Source of the DNA: Aplidium turbinatum
Taxonomy: Eukaryota > Chordata > Ascidiacea > Aplousobranchia > Polyclinidae
Assembly: GCA_918807975.1 (NCBI GenBank)
Contig: OU964918.1
Coordinates: 47,290,477-47,354,476, forward strand
Length of the DNA stretch: 64,000 nucleotides
Direction: 5' to 3'
The notes under the pieces were generated by a model. The model did not search any database, was not told the origin of the DNA, and was given only the letters and a program-made list of their open reading frames with translations. The first letter of the stretch is position 1, and every line of letters starts with the position of its first letter. Made by a program: the position numbers and the translations under genes. Positions 11,632 through 23,600 of this stretch are shown one piece after another.

Positions 11632-14600
11632 ATGGCTCTTGCTTATGATAATCTTCGATTACATATAACAAAAGATGCTTTCTTCATTGAATCACTTAAT
11701 GCTGGATCTCGGAATGTGCTAGTAATTGATCGCATTGAGCATGATATCGCTGTTCGTTCAAATCGAGAAGATATTCCACTTTCTCTCACAGAAAGCAAGG
11801 TACATAATTATATATATAATGTTGCAGTTGCTGTCCATTTTTGCGTTTAGTTGTTACAATTTACTACTTGCAGAGTGTTGAATGAGAATAAATTGGTAAT
11901 GCAGATGAAACCATTTAATCACATAGAGGAGAAGCTGTAACCCAATGTTTCAGATATTTTTTGTTTTCAGATATGTTATTACCCTTGCAAAGTAATTAGC
12001 AAAGATTGCATCTATGTAATTTTAGAAGAATTAGTTTCTGAGTGTCTTCAGGGACTGGTCTAACCCCCTGAAGAAGTCAGTCATGTCTGATTGACAAAAC
12101 GTTAGAATAAAAGCAGATTGTCACTTTATATATCTTGTAGTTCAGCTTAATTTGCACCAGTGGAACACATTGTGTTATTTAATTAACAATAGAGGTTAAT
12201 TAAATGAAGTCTCAGCCCAAAAAAGCAGTAGCTAAACATAAACAGTAAGTAAGTAAAGTTTCAGCGAAAAAATCTCATCTAAAATCTCAACAAGAAAAAA
12301 ATAAACAGTTATCAAACGTTAAATGGTCTTCAAAACTACCATGCCGGTGGGTTCTGTTAGGCCGGCTTCCACAAGCCTTTTCCATTCTATTGGTATTCGA
12401 AATTTTTTTCTCTTCACTCGCATTCGCAATATTTTTTCACCAACAAGGCAAAGTATGAGCTTCGCTGTTAGAGCGTAAACCATGAGAGCGTAACGTGTTT
12501 TTTTTTTAGTTGGTCATTCTTACTTGTTTTTATTCCTTTCCGTTGTACTGTATTTTTGTTTTGCGTTATTTTTGAACGTGTGTTAGTGTGCACTAATAGA
12601 TGTTCGTGTTCGGCATTTATTTGTTGTTAGTCCAGGTTTGCGTCGGCGAAAGCTTTATTAATGAATTATTCAAGTTTCCGAACATCACTGAGTTCACTTT
12701 TAGTTAAGTCAATTAATAACTACACTAAACATCAGTAAAAAATATACCGTAGCCTATATTCAAGCGGGGTCTGCTACTATTCGGTGAGTCCGATTCGGTG
12801 AGTTCCTAACTTCTAACCCCTAACCTTAAGCCCTAAACCCTAACCCTAAAACGGCAATGATAATTAGGCTACAGCACCCGATAATTTAAAAAAAAAATTA
12901 AAAAAATCCCCCGTTAAGGGATCGGACTCACCGAATCGGACTCACCGAATCGGACTCACCGAAACCGGCCATTCCGATTCAAGCGTGTGGTAGGCTTGAG
13001 TGAAGAATAACTTAGTTTTCCGTCAAAACCCCGACTAGGTTGTGCCAAAGCTGAGCTGATATAATCTGCAGACTTTACTAGGAATAGCACCTAAATGAAC
13101 GGGTGCCACGGTGCTCCGCACCTAAATAACTTGATGCCACAATGTGCGCGCCTATTTGACTGGCCCCTAACTGTCTGCGCCTAAAAGACGTGGACCCTTT
13201 CCGCATATGAAGCAAAAATTTGTTTCAATGTTCAATCAACCTCGTCTTGAGCTACTTGGTCTAGCATTTATACTTGTTGCAGTCGCCAGTCTCGAAATTA
13301 GCGGCGGCACGCGGCAATTGCCGTGGTAAATGCTGCCGCAAAAGTCATAATGGCCATTCTGCTACGGCAATAAAAATGCCCTCGCAAAATGAGCACTTAA
13401 TTGGGACAAACTTTGTTCAACATTTCTTCCTGTGTTATTTACTCGCAGCGGGAGTTTAATCAGCAGAAACATCGCGCCAAGACCTCACCACGGACTATTT
13501 TACTCAGGCAGTCTTCGAAATTGGCATGTTTTTACTTCGGCAAAAACGTTGCCAAGGCCAAACGGCAAAAGTTGAAATTGCCTCGGCAGTTGCTGTGAAC
13601 GTTTATTATGAAATTTTTTTACCAAAACATGTAAAACGAGAAGCGAAAAATATACTAGAGCAGTTTATCACTATCGCACTGTTTGATTTGTTGTGATGTA
13701 ATAATACCAAAAGTAGCGATAAAGCGAGCAACGCGATACGCACGCTGTTACGGCATGTTAAATTACCCACCAGGGGAAAGGAAGTTAATTTTGGGTTGAT
13801 TCAACGTTCGAGTCAGCACAAATCGATTTAATCTTCCCGGCGGGCTATAATGCGTAACAACATTGCCCAATAAGAAATTTATGTTTGTTTTGCATTAATT
13901 CGACATCTAGCGACGTTCAATTATAAAATAACGTTAGTTTGCTCAACAAGTCTGATGGATAAAGAACTAGCTGTCAGAATCGGAATCATTAGATGATGTC
14001 CGGAGAATGAGGTTGTCGCGTCGTCACTGAAGACGACTTGAAGACGCAACACTGCCCGTTCTTGAACGCGCGATGCCATATGATCGGAAGCATTACTTTT
14101 CTTTACTTCCGAAGAACCATTCATCCCGTAGCTTTTCTAATTCTGATTTGTTTCCGTCATAAAATTCTTTACAAATTTTGCAAAATACCACACTAACTTT
14201 TCCTTCTGTTCCCTCTGTTTGATAACCTATAAGTTAGTCCAGGGCTGGGGAGCTGGAGCCGGAGCTGGAGCGTTGGAGCCAAGCATTTTCTCCGGAGCTG
14301 GAGCCGGAGCTGGAGCCTTTTTAAACATTTCTTGTGGAGCCGGAGCTGGAGCTACAAAATATTTATCAGCTCCAGCTCCAGTATTGAATACAGACGAAAT
14401 TGGTTAATAGTATACAGCTTAAACGTATCAATCGTTTATTTGAATCAAAACCTGAAATCCCAAACCAAATCCAATCTGATGTACAGTGCCGGCAAAAAAA
14501 ATCTTTACATTCAGTCGGCAAAAAAAACTTTACATGTAAAATCTGCAGAAGTTCTTAGCTTACTGTTCTCGCCAAAAGCATTGCGTCACAAAAACGTTTA

Positions 14601-17600
14601 TAGTTACATCATTAGCTACTCTCTGGCAACACTTCGCCGTAAAGCCATTGCTCTGCGTGCGTAGTGTTGCTTTCCAGCTTCGTGAATAGTAAGGGGGGTG
14701 AAATCGCACAAAATTTTTCATTTTCTTAAAGTTTCGAGGTCTTGCAAATTTTTTTTGAAAAACTAAAATGGGTTGAAAGAAGAAGCAAATGGAAGAAAAA
14801 CCTCGTGCCTTGACTTTGTGAAAGAAGGGAGATTCTGTGATTGCTGTAGCCAGAGATATTGGGGTCTTCAGAGAGGCAATGTATCACCAAAATCTTTGCA
14901 ATGAGTGAATATTTCACCTTTTTAATTGATAAGTTGCCTCTCTTGAGACCCCAATATCTCTGGCTACAGCAATCAAAGAATCTATCTTCTCTAACAAAGT
15001 CAAGGCACGAGGTTTTTCTTCCGTTTGCTTCTTCTTTAGACCCATTTTAGTTTTTGAAAATTTTTTTGCAAGACCTCGAAACTTTGAGAAAATGAAAAAT
15101 ATTGTGCGATTTCACCCCCCTTACTATTCACGAAGCTGGAAAGCAACATACGCACGCAGAGCAATGGCTTTACGGCGAAGTGATGCCGGAGAGTAGCTAA
15201 TGATGTAACTATAAGCATTTTTGTGACGCAATGCTTTTGGCGGGAACAGTAAGCCAAGAACTTCTGCAGATTTTACATGTAAAGTTTTTTTTTTGACGAC
15301 TGAATGTAAAGATTTTGTTTGCCAGCACTGTAAAGTAAAAACATCGGTCAAGCGAATACCGCTTAAAAGAATAAGTCGGATAAAGTATGGCGCCGGAGCA
15401 TGGAGCCGGAGCCGCTGTTTAAAAATTTATAGCTCCGGAGCTGGAGCTAGTGGATGAATGCTTGATAGCTCCGGAGCTCGAGCCGGAGCCTATGCTTTTT
15501 TGCAGTGGCTCCCCAGCCCTGCAACACGTAAATTCCACTTTTTAACTGCATCTTCCTTCATTTATATTCACAACGACACCGGTAAACAATAAGCATTCGA
15601 TGAAAGAATAACTTTTGCGTAACAATTAAGCCAGTATTCATAAGGTTGCAAACTTTTTGCAGTTCACAAGAGCATTGTCAGCGCATAAAATAGCTTGCGT
15701 AATGCTCTGGGCTACCGCCGTGTGACACGATGAAGAAGTGCATAAAATTTCGTTTGATTAAAGCATATGGCAATTGCCGCCGCAGTTTGTTGATTTGGCG
15801 ACGGCAATGTTTTTGCCGTCGCAGATGGAAGCTAATTTTGAGGGCTGCGTCGCTCTTGCCAGCTATGCTAATAACAAAAATGCAGCAACTTGTAAGCTAC
15901 CTGATACAGTTTAAGCTTCCAAAAACAATACTAATTTTGACCAAATATAGCACTGGCTGCATATTAGTATTGAATTACTTACTTGGGCACCAGTCACCAG
16001 AATTACTTGGAAATCGATAGTTAGTTTGTCTTTTAAAAAAAATTGTTGACCAGTGTTATAGGTTAAGTTAACTGCCTAACCATTTTTGCATGGGTATTGA
16101 GAGGAAACACAATAACCGCCTACCTAAATAATCCCTACAAATTCTTGAAAATTCTCTGAATCGACTTTCTCTGAAAAAATGCTCCAACATGGGATTTCTC
16201 CGAATTGGATTCGCCGAAACAGGCCATTTCGCAGGTCATCTAAAATGCCTTGATAGCAAACAGTATAAAATAAATTTCAGATGCAGATGAAAACATGGCG
16301 ACCAATCAAAACATTTAATTATATGCATGGAAGTTTAACCACGCAGCCAAGACAGACTTTAAAGAACTGGAAATCGAGATTATCTTCCTTTTTACACACT
16401 TGTCTGAACTCAGTTATTCAAAGTGCTCGGATCCACATATCTTTGCTCCTTTTTTAGTACAGTTGCTGTCAAGACCAAGGACCGGCTGAGAGTTGAAGAC
16501 GCAATGTTGCGCAATTTTTGTAGGTAAACCTTGCATTAAAAGTTTCGTTGCTTAAAATCAATTTCAAGCAGGCTACCTTGGCCTGCTAATATGTAGCCTA
16601 CTGGTGATCAACAAAACCAAACTTAATTTTAATGTTACAGTTGTTCGAAACCGGGGGAGTGAGGCACAGAACGTGCAATCATTGTTAAAGGGAGGCGTGC
16701 TAACAAACAGTTCAAGAACCACTGATATAGACAGTGATTCTTGCACCACTGTTGAGTGAGATTGGTCTCGTGAGAGATTGTTCCATCTTGTTGGAAGGCT
16801 TAGTTGTGTTTTTTTGGATTCGTCTTGGTCTAGACCGCTTTTTGAGTCCAACTAATTGGTTTTGGTATTTCATAGCGTTAAGTGCCTGTTATAAGAGATG
16901 AGACACTAAACGTATATATACATTGTAAAAACTAGAGATGTACCGATACCAATATTTTGGCCGATACCGATATCACTTTTTTAGGCCGATACCGATATTT
17001 TGGCCAATACTTTGGTGTTACAAAAAGAAGCGATTTTGGTATTTGCAAGTAATTATATCAAATGCTAAGTTTTACCTTATTTGCATAAAACTATTAAAAA
17101 AAGCTCATTCAAAGCTTTTTTTAATAGTTTTATGCAAATAAGGTAAAACTTAAAGCACAAGATAAAAAGTAAAACCACAAGATCTTGTGCTAAAACATAA
17201 ACCGTGGCACCACCGCAACTGACACAGTGACAAATTAGTCTACAACCAAAAAATCCCCAAAATTCAAAATTAGTTGTGTTCAAGTTTGGCGCTTACAATA
17301 AATAAATTCCAAAATACGCCACAAAACCAACCAACTTTGGAAATTTATAGAGCAGCAAGGGGAACTTCAAATGGGCAACATTAGGTGCCAAAGGGGCAAT
17401 ATTAGGTCATTATGAGTGACAATGGACGGATTTGGAAGTCCTTGGCACTTGAAGATTCAAGAATCCAATCCCAACTCAATGTTGTGTCATAATATTAGGT
17501 TTTAGTATATGAAAGGCCACCGTGATTGAGGACTGGGATATAAGGGAAGAAACATTACATCATAATTGGGGTTTCTGAAAAATTAATGAAGGGTTTGCGC

Positions 17601-20600
17601 AAACTTTCCAAATAGCCTATCATTAAAAAACCCATGTAGCCTAACTTGGTTGTTTTTAGTAAGCTGGTTCTATCAGTTTGTGATTTAATTTCCACCTTTC
17701 GTTGTAATAAACCCATCAAGCTTAAACAAAGTCAGAGCAGTGCCGGTCTTGGGGTATTTCGGACCCTGTGCGGAATATGCGTTTGCAGGCCCCAATGACA
17801 ATGATCCAATTCAGTAGCGTAGCTAGGTATTTTAAAAGAGAGGGGGTGATTTGACGGTCAGCGCGGGCAAAGTCTGAAGGCGACACCCAGCAGAGGGGGG
17901 TCTGGGGGGCATCCCCTAGAAAATTCTGAAAAATTACTTTGAATTTGGGGCATTCTGAGAGCATGTTCAACAAAAATTTGGGTATAAATATTCCTGTAAA
18001 ATGGTGCTGTCCGGTGGCATAGCAAAAGGATAAGATCATGCTTTCTTTGGCATTTTTCGAAAATAAAGCTATGTCTCTATGTTGAGTATGGATGCAACCT
18101 ATTTCGTCCCCTGAAAAATTCGTAGGCTACCCCGATTTCGTACCCTGAATCGTGTAATAAAAAAAAATTTGACCTACAGTATTTCGTCCTATTTCGTTCC
18201 TTGAAAAGATTGAGCAATTTTGAAATGTTTGCGGCAACTCCGATCAGCGACTTCGGCTCTGTTGTTTTTTTTCTCGATCTTTTCAGGGTACGAAATAGGT
18301 TGCACCTGTTGAGTCTCTATGTTTTTATGTTGCTAATTCCTTGTTTGTTGAATTCACTTGTTGAATTTTTCCATTGAAAATGACAAAATTACTGCAATTT
18401 CTGAGTAAATTGCGGGCCCTGTGCGATCACACGGTTTGCACACCCCAAAGACCGGCACTGGTCAGAGTAAGTAGACTGCGCATTGCGCAACGAACTCCCA
18501 CAGCTACAGTTATCACCACTTGCTGCTGACAAGTCAAGGAGAACATCTACGTCTTTTGATGTTGCCGATTTGCGTCACATTTTTGTATTTTTTTTTTATA
18601 ATGATCCTTGCTCTTGCTATTTCTGTTACGTTTAGATGATGTCACGTCATTATGCCGATTTGAGATATAATTTTATTCATGACGTTGTATGGATGAAAAA
18701 CTTTTACAAGTTTTATAGGCCTACTCTGCTGAGAGTTAAAAAGAAACACACATGATAAATATTGGAGAAATTGAGTCTCTTTACACAACTTAAGAATCGA
18801 ACAACGCAAAACTGCTGAAACAAAACGTTTTGTTTAAGTGAAAGAATCACTGTAAGCAACCAATGTTAAAACGTGCGCGCAAGAAGTCATGGCAGTGTGA
18901 CGTATCAAAAATTTGAACAGGTTGTTATTTTTCTACCTCAATGTGACGTTAGTTACTACTGTAAAATAACTATATTTTTGCTTCTGTAGAAAATCCGCAG
19001 CAAACGCCTTTTTTTTACGTGTTTAGTATCGGCCACAGCATCGGTCAAATTTTGCCGATACCGATACTCAAAAAATGGCCGATATCACCGATACCGATAT
19101 ATCGGTAGGCATCCTTCCATCTTTTCAGATGATGGTAGCACTCTGGGTACGGCAGCTTCTCATGTGGCTCTGAAGTCCAATCCTGGCGTGGCAGTCTCGT
19201 CCACAGTTTGGGCATATGAATATCGGTACATCTCTAGACTAAAAACATTGCATTTTCAATTCTTTTTTGGCTATCACAAAGTTGTTGTGCTGTTTAAATT
19301 TGCTAGCAGAGTAACTTTTTTGCTCAATTTGCCTTGTTTTGAACTAGGTGATATATGGAATATTTGGGATAATTCGTTTAGTTGGAGGTCCGTGCCTCAT
19401 TGTAATAACTGGACGTGCCCGTGTTGGTGATATTCTTGGTCACACAATATGGAAAGTTACAAGCACAGAAGTCCTTCCCTATAGAAGATCACTGTTGAAC
19501 CTGACAGAATCTCAGGTATGCAAATATATTTTTTGTAAAGTCGAATTTTCTATTTTTTTAAGCAGTCTATCAGAGGTTTTATGCGATGTAAATAGGGATG
19601 ATTTGTTTTGAATAGTTGAGCAATGAAATCTATTCTAGAATGAATTTCAGAATCTATTAAAAAGTCGTGTATATAATATTGTTAAGCTAGTCAAAATTAC
19701 TGTGCAGTTTTTGCTTTTTCTTTGATATTTAACCATTGTATTTTGTTCAGTTGTAAATAAAATTGCTGTATGTTATTCCTGAAGAGGACACCATGTGATG
19801 TCGAAAACGTTCGATGTGTAATTTGTTTCAATGCAGTTTTGTTTTCTGTAAATGTTAAAATTAACGTGAATATGTTAAATCTGATAACGTTTCTCGGCTT
19901 CGCATGCCTTTTGTTCAACAAGACAAACTCTCTGACGAAGCTGTAATTTCAAAATCTATATATACAACTTGTTTTCGTTACGTGTTTTAAGCGCTGGAAT
20001 TTTGGAACGCAGAAAACGCTAACATTCTATGGGAATTAGAGCTTCGACAATACAATGGTTATGCTTTGAAAAGACTGATATGAGAATGCGATGTTCAAAA
20101 ACATTTAAAAAAAACTTCGTCTTTTTTTGATATCTTTTTATGCAGCTTGTTTCTTTACAAAATACCAAGGATTTGGTTGCGGCAAAATAAAGTTAATGTA
20201 ATTACCTGTAAATGCTGTAAATACCTCTGACTCTTATCACAGAACTGTGACATTGATTTCTTTGAGGAAGCTTGTTTGTGATTACTCTCTGCGGTTGGCG
20301 CAATGCATTTCGTCAGCCATGTGCGAACAAATTTCGGTTTGAATTGTCAGAATAACTTCAGGTTAAAATGTCGTAGTGGCAGGGAGGTTGACTGTTGGGC
20401 TGAGCAACTTACTGAGTGAAGGGGCGATAGACACAAACATTGCAATTTAATGTTTTAAAATAAAAAATTTGTTTGGTTTTTAATTTTGCTATTTTTTTTA
20501 AAGTTAATTTGAGTAGAACCAAAACTTTCTGATTCAGATAAGGTTATCTCCAATGAACTAAAAGTAAAAAAAACTGCCATTTATCTCGTCTGAAATGTCG

Positions 20601-23600
20601 AACATGAGTGTGAGGTTTTCATCAAAATTTGATTTCAAAACTTAGCCAAAAAATCTGCAAAAGTTCATGCTCAAGGAAAACGCAACAAAGTTGCTCATCG
20701 AAGGAATTCCAGATCATATAGCATCGACTCTCGGCAAGAGAGGATTTTTTCAGACGAAAAATAACAAAATTCTGCCCAATTGAAGCTCAGTTCAATATAA
20801 CCAGAATGATAGAATTTATGCTTAGTCTTCAGCGGTTATAAAGATTCTGTGAGAATGTTCAGTTTACCGCCGTCAAAAACCATTTTCTGTCATGGTGTGG
20901 GCCGCCATCTCCAAACCTTTGAAGTCTTCTCTGATTTTCGTGCAACAATGGGTTAAAATCAATGCAGATCGCTACATCAACGATATTTTGGTTCCAGCCG
21001 AGATGAAGAAACACTACAAAGATCAGCCCTTCACATTCTGTTATGTACAGTATTTTGGTTTATTTGCATTGAAACGATGTACTTTGTTTTCGTTTCCCTC
21101 AGGTCTTCTCTTGCTTTGTATTCATCCGCATGCTTTTGTTAATTAGCGCTTCTCGTTTTGGGCTTACTTTGTAGGTTTCACACTATATCTTTGTTGTACA
21201 ATTTTATATAAAAACAGAACTCCAGTATGACTCAGATGGTTGAATGAGTTAAGAACACAACATAGTTATTTGGCGACGAGGATGGGATTCGAACCCATGC
21301 GTGCAAAGCACTGCATACAACAAGATAGTGCACCATCTCACATCTCAGGAAACACTCAGGTTTTGTGCTCACGTCAACTTCCAAGGTTCTGGAGCAAGGA
21401 AATGTGGCCTCCCTCAGCGGCCGATTTGAATCCCATGGACTTTTGTGTGTGGTCGTTATTGGAGGCAAAGGCCTGTTCTGTTGCTCACCCAAGTGTTGAT
21501 GCTCTGAAGCAATCACTCCTGCGGGAATGGGCCAAAATACCCCAGGATGAGCTACGTCAGGGGCGCAACTAGGGTGGCTGTCTAGTAGGCATGACAGCCC
21601 CCTTTAACAAACTTGTTTCACGCTCAAGTCGCATAAACCGCAATACAAAATATTAACAGACCGTCATTTATTCACGCAATATTCGTATGGTCGCAACTTC
21701 ACACATTCTTAAACCAATTTTATAATTTTGGTATCAAAAAGACGGCAATTAAATTTTCTTTACAGTCTTGTCAAACTTGACGTGTATCCAGGCCCTAAGC
21801 TTGTGTGGACTACTTTTTAAAACGTGGGCCTGGGAGAGCAAACAATTTGCTGCCTACTTTCGAAAGCGCGGGAAACTTTTTTTGAGAGTGAGTAGCAAGC
21901 GCAGACAGAGCGAAAAAAGGTCGCTTCGCACGTCACAGTATTGGATCATTGCGCTGTTATTTTACGCTAGGCTAATATTCTAACAAACTAACTGTGATAT
22001 ATCCCCTTCTACAAAATAAATTGTTAGCTTTCTCTCTCGTTGCCGACCCCCTTTGATTTTTTCTCTTTGCGCCGCTGAGAAGCTTCCGACAAATAAATTG
22101 AGAGAGACGAGTTATTTAAGTGAAAGGCGGCCACATTGAAAAAAAATAAAAAAATATATTCCTAGTGTTGTAAACTATCATTGTGATACCTTTTTGATGA
22201 AATTTTATTTATTTTCTATTAATAAGTCGTTTGTAAGTTGGTTCAAGGACTTTCTGTTCACCTTGTATTAGTTGCGCTGCTTGCTTGCAATGTATTAGTG
22301 ATCAATTATGTGAAAAGATAATGAGATTTAAAAAAATGAATGATTCGAAACTAATCCAATTAATATGTGTATAGTGTGGATTCTAGTAGTTTAGGAATCG
22401 AATTAGATTTGGTACTAGTCCATCCCTAGATGTAGGTTTGAGCGTTTATTGTTTTCAAAAAGTTATTTTGTTTTGCATTGTTGACTTAAAATTTTTTATC
22501 CGTTGTCTGGCAGTAGGCTACTTTGACATTTGTGCAAAGCGTCGATACTCGTTACTAGCTCACACTTGTGTTTATTTTTATTTTGCCTCGAACATCATGT
22601 ACAATAATGGTTATCTCTTACTGCATGTAGTCTTGCATGGAGATCGGAGATGCACGACTAGTCTAGATACTGCAAGCGACAGACTTAAATCTTTGCAGTA
22701 GTGCTTGCCATTTGCATTTATTCGTGACCTAATTCACTTCAACCGATCTATTTTCAACCATACTTTCAGATCTCCGACAATAACACTTTTTTGTCAATGC
22801 TGGAATTTGCATTATCAACTCCAGCATTTTACTTTTCCACCAGTTTTGACATTACTCACTCAATGCAACGGCTTGCTTCTACTGATGATGGTTTCAACTT
22901 AAAAAGTTTAAGTAGCAGAGCTGACCAAAGGTATGCATCCGGTCTTTTGGGAATCAGGTCGATGTTTAACTTGTCCGATATTTTGTTTAAACATTTTGCC
23001 ATTCGTTGAATGTCCAGAGTTTATGCATTTTGCACCATCAAGACATTTAGAAAGCGTACATCAGAACGATTGATTCATTTTTCGAACTAAACGGTTTCTG
23101 ATAATCGCATGCGATACGTCTGACGATGACAATAATAAAGCAGTAGCCTACTCAGTCTACAAAGTAGCATGTGTCAAATTCAATTATCACGTAGCAGATG
23201 GCACAGTGCCATGCAGATGCACTGCATAACAGCTCTTTGTGTACCATGTACTGGTCACGTTAGTTTTAACTAATTTAGTTCAAACTAGCATAGTTTTGCG
23301 GCAAAACAAAGTTCAATCATTCAATTTTGTTTTGAAGATTTTTCTGGAACCGCTACGCACTTGGAGAATTTTTAGATCGGCCAGAGCTCGCTTTCTTTGC
23401 GATGCCCATCATGCAGGGATTTGTTTCAATCACGTCATGCTTTGTCAAAGGCAAAACGTTTGACTTAGTTCTCATTTCGAGGAGGAGCACTTTACGAGCT
23501 GGAACTCGTTACAACGTTCGTGGTCTGAATAATTCTGGCGATGCTGCCAACTTTGTTGAAACTGAACAAATATTATTATACGCTCGCCACATTTGCTCCA

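Larger units (their letters stand above)
13287..15847. mobile_element. hAT-like element, outer (CAGxCTCGAAATTAGC ends)
   Basis: Left end CAGTCTCGAAATTAGC and right end GCTAATTTTGAGGGCTG are imperfect inverses, and both subterminal regions repeat GGCAATTGCCG/ACGGCAAT motifs. No clean 8-bp duplication is seen (GTCGC occurs on both sides). It contains the element at 14240-15521. It lies in SACM1L intron 1. Confidence 0.55.
17738..18460. mobile_element. hAT MITE (CAGTGCCGGTCTT ends), second level
   Basis: Starts CAGTGCCGGTCTTGGGG and ends CCCCAAAGACCGGCACTG. GTCAGAG is repeated at both junctions (17731-17737 and 18461-18467). It contains the elements at 17812 and 18088. Confidence 0.75.
16933..19238. 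mobile_element. hAT-like element (TAGAGATGTACCGATA ends), outermost of a nest
   Basis: Left end TAGAGATGTACCGATACC and right end TATCGGTACATCTCTA are inverses, and GCCGATACCGATAT motifs are iterated at both ends. GTAAAAAC (16925-16932) and CTAAAAAC (19239-19246) form an 8-bp duplication with one mismatch. An imperfect hairpin near 17077-17160 shares AAGCTTTTTTTAATAG. No transposase. The right end is about 100 bp before SACM1L exon 2. Confidence 0.75.

Noticed and set aside
12818-12852. A true telomere or chromosome end
   Set aside because: Only a few degenerate units, internal to a hairpin repeat with gene sequence on both sides.
14219-14407. Gly-Ala repeat protein
   Set aside because: The repeat is just the GGAGCT/GGAGCC hexamer array at a transposon end translated in one frame.
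17722-18039. ORF similar to the one at 63378-63752 as a conserved gene
   Set aside because: Similarity is explained by shared MITE DNA; no independent evidence of coding.
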